Shown here: positions 7,832 through 17,112 of the stretch, piece by piece
Position numbering within the stretch: the stretch's first letter is position 1
How the letters are laid out: each line of letters opens with the position of its first letter
NCBI GenBank assembly: GCA_964501275.1
Contig: CAZCSP010000003.1
Span: 124,001-188,000 of the forward strand
DNA length: 64,000 nt
DNA from: 55-13 sp964501275
Lineage (GTDB): Bacteria > Armatimonadota > Fimbriimonadia > Fimbriimonadales > Fimbriimonadaceae
Reading direction: 5' to 3'
The notes under the pieces: model-generated
Told to the model about the DNA's origin: nothing
Database searches by the model: none
The model's input: the letters and a program-made list of their open reading frames with translations, nothing else
Translations under genes and position numbers: made by a program

Positions 7832-10269
7832 TTGTCGGCCTCGTAGTGCACCCATCGGGGCGCGAGTTTGAATTGGATGAAGGTGAGCAGAACGATGATT
7901 GCAAATATCATCCAGGCCACCGCCGACGCGGAGCCCATCTTGAAGGTCTCAAAAGCGTTGCGGAAGAGGAAATAGACCGGAGTCAGCATGGAGTCATCAG
8001 GGCCGATAGGTCCGTTGGACGACGGCTTCATGATGTACATCCGGTCGAACTCCTGCATCGCCCCGATAAAGCCCATCACCAGGTTGAAAAAGATGATTGG
8101 GCTGAGTTGAGGGAAGGTGACCGACCAGAAGAGTTGGCGGTTGGAGGCCCCGTCAATCCCTGCCGCCTCATAGAGCGACCCCGGCACCCCTTTCAGCCCC
8201 GCCAACCACAGCACCATGCCGCTTCCGGCCCCCCAGACCCCCATCAAGATGAGGGCGGGCTTGGCCCAGTCGGCGGATTGTAGCCAGCCTGGGGGAGCAA
8301 TCTGGAACCACTCGGTGACGGTCTTCACCCAGAATGCGTTGATGAGGCCTTTGTTGGGATCAGGCGTCAGGACCCAGGTCCAGAGTACGGCACTGGCAAC
8401 CCCGGGAACGATCGCCGGCATGTAGAAGAACGTTCGATAGAACCGCATGCCCCTGGAAGCGGTGTTCAGGAGGAGAGCGATGGCGAGCCCGGTTGCGAGG
8501 GAAAGCGGTACTCCCACTCCGGCCAAGTAGAGGCTGTTGCCCAGCGCCTTGGAAACACTGGGCCAGTCCACGGTGCCGAGATCGCGGTAGTTTTTGACCC
8601 CCACCCAACGGGCCTCGTTCAGCACGTCGTACTGGGTGAAACTGAAGAAGAGGGAAGCCAACATGGGGCCGATGGTGAGGACTAAGAAACCGATGACCCA
8701 CGGCGAGATCAGCAGATAGGCCCATTTGGCCTCGGTACGGGCAAGGCGGCCCAGTTTGAGGCGCAAAAACCAGACGACGAACGCAACCACCGACGCCAAG
8801 ATCACGCCAAATGCGATCTTGCCGGGCACGCCAAGGTCGATCACCGGATACTGTTCTTTATTGAAGAACGCGTCCAAGTCCCGCTGCACTGCCGCTTGGC
8901 TTTCCAGCAGGGCATCTTTTGGCGAGTTCTTCAGATAACAGGCCGTCTCCAGGGCTTTGACGTGTTCATTCCACAGGGTCTGTCCGACGAATGTGGCGGG
9001 CCGCACCCGACCAAATGCCGCCATCTCCATGTGCATCTGCACGGCGTCGGCGTATTTTTTTTCGGTGGGCCGGAAGCGGCGGAAGGCCTCCTCGTTGGCG
9101 AGACGGTTGGAGACCTGTTTGCCTACGAAAAGGCGGCCTCGAAGCCGCTCCCACTTCTGCTGCTCGCCCATCTCGATCATCTGGCCTTCAAGGCTGGTGG
9201 CGAACTTGATGTACTTCCACCCATCCTCAGGGTTTCGGGCGCCGCGGGGGATGGCGAGGCTGAACCCGCCGGTCCAAGTGATGAAGGTCTCCGTCTCTTT
9301 GGCGAATCGACCCCGCCTGTAGAAGCGGTCGTCGGGAACCGGGGCGGGAGCCACACCGAAATCCAACGATGGACCATAGCGGGCGAGGCCGGAGATGATC
9401 CAGTCGCCGTCGATCTTCATCGCGACCTTACCGATGATGAAAGCGTCGTTCTCCTTGCCCAGGAAGCCGGATTCGAACGACTTAGCCTTCTCATAGCCGC
9501 CGACGATCCCGTAACCCTCGACCATGAACTTGAGGGCTTCCTCGGATTCGGGGGTATAGAGCGTACAGTTCCGCCGCTCGGCGTCCATGAATTCGGCGTT
9601 GTTCTGGAAGGCGTAGATGTAGAGCCAGGAGTTGCCGAAATTGGGCAGGAACCCGGCTCGCTTGAGCGTTCCGCCCTTGTTGGTCTCAGTCAGAACTTCG
9701 CTGTACTTGAGCAGTTCGCTCCAAGTCCGCGGTGGGCGCTCGGGGTCGAGCCCGGCAGCGCGCAGTTCGGCGGCCTTCTCCCGAAAGATCTTCTTGTTGT
9801 AGTAAAGGATGCGGTTGTCGGCTCCGGTCGGGATGCCGTAAACCTGGCCTTCATAGGTCGCCTCTTCCCAGGGGGCGCGGTAGTAATCTTCAGGCCGAGG
9901 GGAAAGGGGGTCGTTTCGGTCCCGCTCGATAAAGGGAGTCAAACTCTCGAACGCGCCACGGCTGGCCCAGTCTGAGAGAGAGAAGCGGTCTTGGTTGATG
10001 ACGTCGGGGGCGACATTGCCGACGATACTGGTCATCAGCTTCTGCGGATTCATGGTCCCCGCGCCCATCCCCATGACCCGGACGTTGATGTCGGGATTGC
10101 GCCGGGCGAACTCTTTCACCACCGCTTCCGCACCTTTGGAGTCTGGTCCAAAGGAGATTCCCCAGATCACCAAGTCGCGCTTACCGGGAATGGTTTGGGT
10201 GGGTTCTGCACAAGCAGAGGCCGCCAAAAGAAGGCCCGCGAGAATGGTGAGGCAGCGTTGCAGTCCCAT
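7828..10269 (-). CDS. Fused ABC sugar-binding protein and MalF-like permease
   Basis: This 813-residue protein joins two importer parts normally made separately. Residues 1-20 are a lipoprotein-like signal ending in a lipobox (AASAC). About 25-450 form a family-1 extracellular solute-binding protein (LVIWGISFGPDSKGAEAVVKEFARRNP at the start). A membrane helix lies near 485-505, and about 515-813 form a MalF-type permease with its EAA loop (YEAAGIDGASNRQLF, near 700). The fusion would tether the binding protein to its channel. The next gene supplies the MalG-type half. Substrate is probably an oligosaccharide, inferred from family only. Confidence 0.9.
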   Translation of the reverse strand: MGLQRCLTILAGLLLAASACAEPTQTIPGKRDLVIWGISFGPDSKGAEAVVKEFARRNPDINVRVMGMGAGTMNPQKLMTSIVGNVAPDVINQDRFSLSDWASRGAFESLTPFIERDRNDPLSPRPEDYYRAPWEEATYEGQVYGIPTGADNRILYYNKKIFREKAAELRAAGLDPERPPRTWSELLKYSEVLTETNKGGTLKRAGFLPNFGNSWLYIYAFQNNAEFMDAERRNCTLYTPESEEALKFMVEGYGIVGGYEKAKSFESGFLGKENDAFIIGKVAMKIDGDWIISGLARYGPSLDFGVAPAPVPDDRFYRRGRFAKETETFITWTGGFSLAIPRGARNPEDGWKYIKFATSLEGQMIEMGEQQKWERLRGRLFVGKQVSNRLANEEAFRRFRPTEKKYADAVQMHMEMAAFGRVRPATFVGQTLWNEHVKALETACYLKNSPKDALLESQAAVQRDLDAFFNKEQYPVIDLGVPGKIAFGVILASVVAFVVWFLRLKLGRLARTEAKWAYLLISPWVIGFLVLTIGPMLASLFFSFTQYDVLNEARWVGVKNYRDLGTVDWPSVSKALGNSLYLAGVGVPLSLATGLAIALLLNTASRGMRFYRTFFYMPAIVPGVASAVLWTWVLTPDPNKGLINAFWVKTVTEWFQIAPPGWLQSADWAKPALILMGVWGAGSGMVLWLAGLKGVPGSLYEAAGIDGASNRQLFWSVTFPQLSPIIFFNLVMGFIGAMQEFDRMYIMKPSSNGPIGPDDSMLTPVYFLFRNAFETFKMGSASAVAWMIFAIIVLLTFIQFKLAPRWVHYEADK

Positions 10270-10409
10270 GAGACTCCATTATCATACTGCCTTGCCTGTG
10301 AATTCGTATTCCTAGATGGCAACGAATTGTTTAGAGAGCGCCCGTTTTCTTCTCCCCCGCAGGATTCGACTACGAGAGGCCGAATGAATTCGGCGATCCC
10401 AGCAAAGGC

Positions 10410-10904
10410 CTACTTTTCGGTTCCCAGTCTCCGGTTCATCTCGGCCACGGCCTCGATCTGGCTGAGTCGGTAGGACTCCAACTTGGCGGCAATACCGGGA
10501 TCGCTTGCCCCTAAGATTCTCAATGCCAACAGGCCCGCGTTTTTTCCATTGCCGATGGAGACCGTCGCGACGGGCACCCCAGCGGGCATTTGGACGATGG
10601 AGTAGAGGGAGTCCACTCCGCCCAGCACCTTGGTCTGGACGGGGACGCCGATGACCGGGAGCGTGGTGAGGGAGGCGACCATGCCGGGGAGATGGGCCGC
10701 GCCTCCGGCACCGGCAATGATGACCCCCAGGCCCCGATCCCGTGCGGTCTTGGCATACTCCACCATCTCCTCGGGAGTGCGATGGGCGCTGACCACCTTC
10801 AACTCATAGGGAACGCCAAATTCAGCGAGGATGTCGGCTGCTGGCTGCATGGTTTCCAAGTCCGAGTTGCTGCCCATGATGACGCCCACCGTTGGTTGAG
10901 ACAT
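10410..10904 (-). CDS. purE: N5-carboxyaminoimidazole ribonucleotide mutase (PurE)
   Basis: This converts N5-CAIR to CAIR in purine synthesis, in the cytoplasm. The 164 residues match class I PurE. Conserved motifs are visible: GSNSDLETM (11-19), SAHRTPE with His41, AGAGGAAHLPGM and GVPVQT. The usual partner purK is not beside it. The next gene is 560 bases away, so it seems to be a single-gene unit. Confidence 0.95.
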   Translation of the reverse strand: MSQPTVGVIMGSNSDLETMQPAADILAEFGVPYELKVVSAHRTPEEMVEYAKTARDRGLGVIIAGAGGAAHLPGMVASLTTLPVIGVPVQTKVLGGVDSLYSIVQMPAGVPVATVSIGNGKNAGLLALRILGASDPGIAAKLESYRLSQIEAVAEMNRRLGTEK

Positions 10905-10982
10905 GGGGATTAGGATACAACTTCAGCTTTGGGCATTGCGGTGTTTCGGCATTGGGTTTTTGCCTCATAACTTAACGGCCTT

Positions 10983-11097
10983 CTCTTCGCCGCAAAGAAA
11001 CAAAGAGACGAAGAAACGCCAACGGAAACCGGTTAGGCTCAAATTCTTCTTTGCGTCCTTGGTTTCTTTGTTCCTTTACGGTAAAAGAGCCTTTCGC
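10983..11097. repeat. Imperfect inverted repeat of CAAAGAAACAAAG type
   Basis: The left arm contains GCCGCAAAGAAACAAAGAGACGAAG; the right arm, about 25 bases on, contains near-complement TTCTTTGCGTCCTTGGTTTCTTTG. Together they form a long imperfect foldback. Short repeats of this composition are common between genes in many bacteria. It could end the divergent transcripts or be a relic of a small mobile repeat. Confidence 0.5.
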
Positions 11098-11115
11098 TAG
11101 CGGGCACGATCTGAG

Positions 11116-11946
11116 CTAAGCCAAACCGGGACGGCGGAACATCCAGGCGAAGAGGAGGCCGATAGCTACCAGCGCCCCGAGTATCACCGCAATTCCCTTC
11201 ATTCCCGGCATCGCCAATCCTGCCGAAGCCGCCCCTACCAGAAACAGGGCCAACATCGCCCAGGCCAGAACCAGCTTCCCAATCACTTTGGTCTTATTGT
11301 CGCCCTTTTTCGCTACATCCAGCAGATAGGCGTGCCCGCACTTCTGGCAGACGATGGCTTCCAGTGGGTTATCGTAGCCACAGTTCCCGCATTTCATGTG
11401 GACCGCATAGAGCGGGACCTTCCCGGCGGAGCGCATCCACATCTTCACCTTGGCATCCTCTTCCCTGAACTGATCTCGCAAAGAACGATTGGTGACCTGA
11501 TCCTTCTCGTTCGGGATGGTATTCAGGGTCGCCGTGGCAATGGCGATCGCCTGGTGGACAAAGCCCTGGGAGTGGAGGGCCTTGGCGACCTGTAGTTTGC
11601 TGGCGAAGTTATCGGGCCGGGCAGCAAGGGCCTGATAGGATTTTTGGAGTTGGCTCACGTCGAAGCTATGCAGGTCGGCCTTGTCCAACTGGTTCAGCAT
11701 AAAGGGGAAGAATGCCATCAGGGTGAGTGAGACCACGAGAACGACGCCGGGGATGGCGGGATGGGGCGGACGCACGGCCAGGAGCAACACGCAGATGATT
11801 CCCATCAAGGATCCAAGGCCCATCCACGCGGGGATATCGCCGTCGATCATCTTGTAGAAAACCAGGAGCGAAGCCACACTCAGAACCACTCCCGATGCAA
11901 CGGCGACCATCAAGCCGCCAAACATCTCTGCGCCACTTCCCATCAT
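11116..11946 (-). CDS. Membrane protein with a C-terminal zinc ribbon, unknown function
   Basis: This 276-residue protein is not assigned to a known family. Three hydrophobic helices lie within about residues 8-90. A soluble helical middle (about 90-190) reads like TPR-type repeats. A zinc-ribbon motif follows with two CxxC pairs (CGNCGYDNPLEAIVCQKCG, about 187-205). Two more membrane helices lie near 223-270. A soluble segment with a metal knuckle between membrane bundles suggests a scaffold or a sensor, but no enzymatic residues stand out. It ends 33 bases after the neighbouring kinase-like gene on the same strand, so the two may share a transcript. Confidence 0.75.
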   Translation of the reverse strand: MMGSGAEMFGGLMVAVASGVVLSVASLLVFYKMIDGDIPAWMGLGSLMGIICVLLLAVRPPHPAIPGVVLVVSLTLMAFFPFMLNQLDKADLHSFDVSQLQKSYQALAARPDNFASKLQVAKALHSQGFVHQAIAIATATLNTIPNEKDQVTNRSLRDQFREEDAKVKMWMRSAGKVPLYAVHMKCGNCGYDNPLEAIVCQKCGHAYLLDVAKKGDNKTKVIGKLVLAWAMLALFLVGAASAGLAMPGMKGIAVILGALVAIGLLFAWMFRRPGLA

Positions 11947-11982
11947 CGGGAAGGACGATCTGGCAAGGCGTTTTTGATCGGG

Positions 11983-13224
11983 CTAGATCAGCGGGACGCG
12001 GCTGGAGAACTCCTCTAGGATCTCGTTCGCTTCCGCCTCATGCTCCATGAGCTTCTCAAACAGCCTGATTTGAACCATCGCCCGGACCTTGTTGAGGTCG
12101 GCAGGGTCGTTGGGACCGAGTTTGAAATAGGTGTCGCCGCGCAGGTAGTCGGCGAGGAAGCGAACGCCCAGTTCCAGCGTGATAACCTGGACGGCCCGGG
12201 GCATCATGGCGATCTCTTCTGGCGTTGCGGTGGCAGCGGTGCTGAGGAAGCCTTCGGTGACCGCCCGGTAGACCTCGCGATCCACTTGGACCTTGCCGAG
12301 GTCGCGCTCTTTCTCGCCCGCGACATTCACCAGGGACCGCACCATGTCGCCCCAATCTGCCAGCCAGGTAAGCGGCATGACGGTATCCAGGTCGACCAGC
12401 GACGCTACTCGCCCTGAGAGCGCATCGAATAGGAAATTCTCGATCTTGGTATCGCCGTGGATAGCGGTGTTGCGGATCGTGCCTTCTTGACGGGCCTTGG
12501 ACATGGACAGCGCCAAATCACGGTTGTTGAGGACGGTCTGGAGGAAGGGTTGAAGCTCCGTGTCGTTTAGCCTCGCCACACGTTCTTGCTCGGAACAGGC
12601 GCAGAGATAGTGCCGCTCGGTGGACTGCCGGACTTCAGGATCGGCGGGAAGTTGGTTCACCACTTGGGAAACGTCTCGGCAACCCTCCATGGCGCAGTCC
12701 AGTTGGTCGAAGTAGATCTGGGTGTTGCGATAGCCGGGGAGGGCGGTGGGGATCGTGTCGGCTTCGATGGTGGCGGTCAGGTCGTTGTAGATGGCAAGCC
12801 CGCGCCCCACCTCATAGGCGGCTTCGGAGCGGCGGTGATCGGGGAGTTCGCTCAGGGATTTGTAGCTGATGGCGCCTTCGATGTAGTGCATCATCCGCCA
12901 CACGCCCTGCTCTTCAAAGAAGAGGCAACCCTCCTTCGTCGGAACCAGTTCAGGCACCTGCCAACCGGTCTCGGCGCCAATACCTTGGTGGAGAGCCTGC
13001 TTCTGGGCTTCGATAGAGGCGATCATCCCCGCCATCACCCGATCCGCCATCGGGAAAACCTCGGGGTTGACCCTTTGAAGAAGGTAGGCGCGCTTCTCAG
13101 GACCTGCGGAGATCAAGAGGGTATCGAGGTTGATGTTTCCCCGACCCTCGAAATGCTCGATTTCAAAGGGATGTTCAATGTGAAACTGGGCGGCAATGGC
13201 GCGGGCGCGGTCGAGAGAAAACAT
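11983..13224 (-). CDS. Aminoglycoside-phosphotransferase-fold kinase, N-acetylhexosamine 1-kinase-like
   Basis: This 413-residue protein has an APH/choline-kinase fold. The catalytic motif HGDTKIENFLFD includes Asp258, and the metal-binding DLD motif is at 278-280. The N-terminus (FEGRGNINLDT, YLLQRVN) resembles NahK-type kinases that phosphorylate N-acetylhexosamines at C1. Start 13224 is preferred over an upstream in-frame ATG because the conserved homology begins at MFSLDRARAIA. Substrate is inferred from resemblance and not proven. The zinc-ribbon membrane protein follows on the same strand. Confidence 0.75.
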   Translation of the reverse strand: MFSLDRARAIAAQFHIEHPFEIEHFEGRGNINLDTLLISAGPEKRAYLLQRVNPEVFPMADRVMAGMIASIEAQKQALHQGIGAETGWQVPELVPTKEGCLFFEEQGVWRMMHYIEGAISYKSLSELPDHRRSEAAYEVGRGLAIYNDLTATIEADTIPTALPGYRNTQIYFDQLDCAMEGCRDVSQVVNQLPADPEVRQSTERHYLCACSEQERVARLNDTELQPFLQTVLNNRDLALSMSKARQEGTIRNTAIHGDTKIENFLFDALSGRVASLVDLDTVMPLTWLADWGDMVRSLVNVAGEKERDLGKVQVDREVYRAVTEGFLSTAATATPEEIAMMPRAVQVITLELGVRFLADYLRGDTYFKLGPNDPADLNKVRAMVQIRLFEKLMEHEAEANEILEEFSSRVPLI

Positions 13225-13335
13225 GGAGCCTCGGGAAGTATAGCAAAAGACGCATGGTGAGGCCGGGAGGACGCATTGCCTCATAAAAACCGACTGAGTT
13301 TCTATGAAAACGCTCCATACCTTTGAACATCTAAA

Positions 13336-15123
13336 ATGCGAATGGTGAGGATGATGCGGTTCTGGTTGGGGATATTGCTGATGTGGACCTTCGCAATAGC
13401 GTGGGCGCAGGATCGGGTGGTGGCTCGGGTGAATGTGCTGGGAGCGGCCCAGGTGAGTCAGGAGGCGATCACGGCGGCTTTGCCTTTACGGGTAGGGGAC
13501 AAGTTCACCGATGAGGAGTTGCGACGGGCGGAGGAGGCGATTGATCGGTTGGGCTTCTTCAAGGCGGTCTCGGTGACGGCGCTGAAGACAGTGAACGGCG
13601 ATGAACTGGTCATCCATGTGCAGGAGTGGCCGGTGGTCGAGAAGATCTTAGTATCGGGGAACCAGGCCGTGAAGACGGAGGACATCCTGCGGGTCCTGGA
13701 GATCGAGGTCGGCAAGGTGTTCAACACCCGCACCCTGATTGAGAACGTGAAGCAAGTGCGCAATTTGTACACGCGGCGCGGCTTCTTCGGCGACGTTCAG
13801 AGCATCGATTTCGAATCGGAGGACAGCACGACTTTGAAAGTGGAGATGCTAGAGATGACAGTGAACTCGGTTACACCCTACGGCAACAAGCGCACCAAGA
13901 CCGACATCATCGAGCGCCTGCTCACCACCAAGCCGGGAATGCCCTTCAACAAGCATCTCTGGGAATCGGACCTGCGTCGTCTGGCAGCAACAAACTGGTT
14001 CCTCGATGTGAAGTCCTACAGCCGCGAATCCAGCCTCGGGCGGATCGACCTGGTGCCGACGGTATTGGATGGCAAGACGGGCGAGTGGACGGCAGGGCTT
14101 GGCACCGAGCCGGGCAGTCCGGTGGTAGGGACGATTGGGATTTCCGAATCCAACCTTCGGGGAACCGGCCAATCCATCTCTTTCCGCGGCGCGCAGGGCG
14201 TTCAAACGAAAGGGCCAAGCCTGGAGGTGTCCTATGGCAACCCGTTTTTCACCAAAGACAACCTGTCCTTCGGCCTGAGTCTCTACACGCGTCAGAGCTA
14301 CCGATTCGCGGGATTGGGAATCTCTACGGGGGAGGACCCCTCGGGGCAAGAGGCGGTGGGGGAGAGGCGAACCGGGGCGGTCATTGGAGTGACCAAGCAA
14401 GTCGATCCCACCACGAGCGCCCAAGTGGGGATTCGCGTTGAGGATGTGCGCTCCAACGATCAGAGCACTCCGACGGAAGCAGGCGTCACTCGTCAAAGCG
14501 GGGCCTTGGCCAGCCTGGTTCTGGGCTTTACCCGCAATCGGAGAAACGCCGAGATCGATCCCTCCCGAGGAGATTGGCTGAGGGTGGGCTTGGAGCCCGG
14601 ATTCAGCCGGATCACCCAGGTTGGCGGGTCGCTGACGGGTGCAGCGGGCATCGGGGACCACTCGTTCATGAAGACCACCGCCGAGTACCGCGCCTATTGG
14701 AGCCCGGATCGTCCAAATGAGGACTCGGATCGGCCCTCGCGGGTGTTCGCGTTGAGAGTGCGCTATGGGTCGCTCTATGGGGATGCCCCGTTCTCCGAGC
14801 AGTTCTTCGTCGGCGGGACAGACACGGTTCGGGGCTATGCGCAGGATCGGTTCTGGGGCAATCAGATGTTCATCGCGAGCCTTGAGTATCGCCAACCGCT
14901 GACCCGAGACGTGGTCCTGATCGGGTTTGCCGACTACGGCGGAGCCTGGGGCGGCTATGGCGGCCTCAACGATTTCACCCAGACGCGAGGTGTGAATTTG
15001 AACCTAGGCTACGGCCTGGGCCTCAGCTACCGGGTCCCACGGCTTGGCCCCTTGCGGCTTGATTTTGGCGTGGATAAGACGGGGCGGGTTCGGTCCCACT
15101 TCCAGGTGGCAATGCCGTTTTAG
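13336..15123 (+). CDS. bamA: Outer-membrane protein assembly factor, BamA/Omp85 family
   Basis: This inserts beta-barrel proteins into the outer membrane and marks the organism as diderm. The 595 residues hold a signal peptide (about 1-24), three POTRA domains (about 27-98, 99-172 and 175-240) and a 16-strand barrel (about 250-595). The diagnostic loop-6 motif is present as DTVRGYAQDRFWG. BamA usually has five POTRA domains and about 800 residues, so this is a short version; TamA has three, so a TamA assignment is also possible. Several in-frame ATGs cluster at the start (13336, 13342, 13351, 13354), so the exact first residue is uncertain. Confidence 0.85.
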   Translation: MRMVRMMRFWLGILLMWTFAIAWAQDRVVARVNVLGAAQVSQEAITAALPLRVGDKFTDEELRRAEEAIDRLGFFKAVSVTALKTVNGDELVIHVQEWPVVEKILVSGNQAVKTEDILRVLEIEVGKVFNTRTLIENVKQVRNLYTRRGFFGDVQSIDFESEDSTTLKVEMLEMTVNSVTPYGNKRTKTDIIERLLTTKPGMPFNKHLWESDLRRLAATNWFLDVKSYSRESSLGRIDLVPTVLDGKTGEWTAGLGTEPGSPVVGTIGISESNLRGTGQSISFRGAQGVQTKGPSLEVSYGNPFFTKDNLSFGLSLYTRQSYRFAGLGISTGEDPSGQEAVGERRTGAVIGVTKQVDPTTSAQVGIRVEDVRSNDQSTPTEAGVTRQSGALASLVLGFTRNRRNAEIDPSRGDWLRVGLEPGFSRITQVGGSLTGAAGIGDHSFMKTTAEYRAYWSPDRPNEDSDRPSRVFALRVRYGSLYGDAPFSEQFFVGGTDTVRGYAQDRFWGNQMFIASLEYRQPLTRDVVLIGFADYGGAWGGYGGLNDFTQTRGVNLNLGYGLGLSYRVPRLGPLRLDFGVDKTGRVRSHFQVAMPF

Positions 15124-15157
15124 GGGGCTCGGAACGCGACAATTACAAGTCTCCCCC

Positions 15158-15955
15158 TTATTCCCTCATTCCCTCCACCCCTATTCCTGCCACACTCGCC
15201 ACCCAAGCCTGACCCTCGGGTGGAGTCTGGGTTGCGCCTGTTAGAACGAGGAGGGTAGGGCATCCGGCTTGGATCCCGGCTTCGATGTCCGTGTCCATCC
15301 GATCTCCTATCACCAGGGCGTCTTTGGCCTCGACTTGGGCGTCGTGAAGGATCAGCTGGACTAGGAATGGGTTTGGCTTACCCACGATATAAGGCTCTAC
15401 CTCCGCACACGTCTTCACCGCCGCGACCAAGGAGCCAGAGCCGGGGATGAAGCGGCCTCCCTCCATCGGATAGGTTGGGTCGGCGTTGGTGGCGACGAAC
15501 CTGGCTCCGCCCCGGATGTGTTGCATGGCTTGGTTGAGCAGGTCGTAGGAGAACGACTTGCAGATACCGACGACCACGGAGGCGGGAGCTTGATCAGTGA
15601 TGGCGATGCCAGATCGCGAGAGCGTCTCTCCCAAGCCGGGCTCCCCGACGACGAAGGCCGAGGGTAGGCCCTCTTGGCGCAGATAAGCGGCGGTCCCGAT
15701 GGCGGAGGAGTACACCTCTTCGGCATGGGCCTCAAACCCAAGTCGGGACAGCTTGGCCGCATAGGTGTCGCGGGTTTGGCTGGAGTTGTTGGTCAGGAAG
15801 CGGATGCCTGCGCCTTGGCTTCTCAGCCGGACTAATGCCGCGGCCGCCCCTGGGATGGGTTCCTCCCCCCGGAACAGCGTGCCGTCGAGGTCGAAGATGT
15901 AAAGACGGTAAGGCACTCCAGATTGTAGCTTGGCTCCAAAGTCCCCAAGGGGCAT
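15158..15955 (-). CDS. HAD-IIA family sugar/glycolate phosphatase (NagD-like)
   Basis: This 265-residue protein is a haloacid-dehalogenase phosphatase. Motif I is YIFDLDGTLFRG (nucleophile and acid/base Asp about 20 and 22), motif II is LTNNSSQTR, the conserved lysine is in YIVGKPNPF, and motif III is VIGDRMDTDIEAG. The large cap between motifs II and III is typical of class IIA enzymes such as NagD or phosphoglycolate phosphatase. Substrate cannot be told from sequence. It is convergent with bamA, and its start lies 27 bases from the divergent epimerase gene. Confidence 0.88.
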   Translation of the reverse strand: MPLGDFGAKLQSGVPYRLYIFDLDGTLFRGEEPIPGAAAALVRLRSQGAGIRFLTNNSSQTRDTYAAKLSRLGFEAHAEEVYSSAIGTAAYLRQEGLPSAFVVGEPGLGETLSRSGIAITDQAPASVVVGICKSFSYDLLNQAMQHIRGGARFVATNADPTYPMEGGRFIPGSGSLVAAVKTCAEVEPYIVGKPNPFLVQLILHDAQVEAKDALVIGDRMDTDIEAGIQAGCPTLLVLTGATQTPPEGQAWVASVAGIGVEGMRE

Positions 15956-15981
15956 CCGGGGGAGAGGTAGTCTGAACTTCC

Positions 15982-17112
15982 GTGCTGAGTGTCGCCTTCC
16001 GCCGATTGGAACTCCAAAAACTGTATCCGCTTGCGATCAGTCGAGGTGTCCAGGCGTCTTCTGAGAACCTGTTTGTCGAGGTCAGCGACGGAACCTACAC
16101 GGGAATCGGAGAGCTTTCTCCGGCGACGGCAAGCTTGTGGACGGCGGAGCGTGGACAAGCTCAACTCGATGCGTTTGTGCGGGGGCGTCACGACCACCTG
16201 GAGATGGGGGACACCACCAAGCCGGATTCTGCGGTCGAGGTGCTGAAGAGGATCGGATCGGCCTTCGCCACCAAGGATCCCGAAGGGTTGCTCATCGCCG
16301 ATGTTTGGCGGGCAATGATGGAGTGGAATCTGGACCCGCCCGCGATGGCGGCGCTAGATGTCGCACTTTGGGACCTGCTGGCAAAGCGAGCCGGGATGCC
16401 CCTCTATCAGCTCTTAGGGCTCTCCAAGCGCCAGGTACCCACCAGCCTGACCATCGGCCTCAACCCTCCTGAAGTCACGAGGGAGCGCGTTCCCGACATT
16501 CTCCGCCGAACCGGCGCAAAGTGCCTCAAAATCAAATTAGGCTCCCCGGAGGGCAGGGAATACGACAAAGCCCATTTCCTGGCCGCCGCCGAAGCGGCGA
16601 AACCGTTCAACGTGCAACTTCGCGCAGATGCCAATGGGGGCTGGACGGTGGATGAAGCCCGGATGATGATGCCCTGGCTGGCCTCGCGCGGCGTGGACTA
16701 TGTGGAACAGCCATTGGTCGAGGGTGCCGAGGAGGATTTGCCAAGAATCTTTGAGAATCGGCCCTTCCCGATCTTCGTCGATGAGAGTTGCCGCTTCAGC
16801 CATGACATCCCCAAGTGGGCTCACGCCGTGGACGGCATCAATCTCAAGCTGATGAAGTGCGGCGGAATCACCGAAGCTCTGCGGATCGTCGCGACTGCCA
16901 AGGCGTTTAACCTAAAAACCATGATCGGATGCATGAGCGAGTCCAGTATTGCCATCGCGGCGGGGGCGGCATTGGGGTCCTTATTCGACCATGTAGACCT
17001 GGACTCCCACTTGAATCTCAATCCCGATCCGGCTATCGGGGCGCCCATCATCGACGGCATGATTACCCCGACCGACGAACCAGGCCACGGCGGGAGGTTG
17101 CGCGATGCTTAA
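15982..17112 (+). CDS. Enolase-superfamily dipeptide epimerase / N-acetyl-D-glutamate racemase (DgcA-like)
   Basis: This muconate-lactonizing-type enolase-superfamily enzyme has 376 residues. The catalytic set is visible: KIK at 183-185, metal ligands Asp216 (RADANGG), Glu242 (YVEQPL) and Asp267 (FVDESC), and Lys289 (INLKLMKCGG). Paired lysines on both sides of the active site are the signature of 1,1-proton-transfer epimerases acting on dipeptides such as Ala-Glu. The downstream DUF1611 gene overlaps it by 8 bases. In described D-glutamate catabolism, DgcA racemises N-acetyl-D-glutamate made by the DUF1611 protein DgcN; this pair matches. A murein-peptide Ala-D/L-Glu epimerase is the alternative. 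The start codon is GTG. Confidence 0.8.
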   Translation: MLSVAFRRLELQKLYPLAISRGVQASSENLFVEVSDGTYTGIGELSPATASLWTAERGQAQLDAFVRGRHDHLEMGDTTKPDSAVEVLKRIGSAFATKDPEGLLIADVWRAMMEWNLDPPAMAALDVALWDLLAKRAGMPLYQLLGLSKRQVPTSLTIGLNPPEVTRERVPDILRRTGAKCLKIKLGSPEGREYDKAHFLAAAEAAKPFNVQLRADANGGWTVDEARMMMPWLASRGVDYVEQPLVEGAEEDLPRIFENRPFPIFVDESCRFSHDIPKWAHAVDGINLKLMKCGGITEALRIVATAKAFNLKTMIGCMSESSIAIAAGAALGSLFDHVDLDSHLNLNPDPAIGAPIIDGMITPTDEPGHGGRLRDA

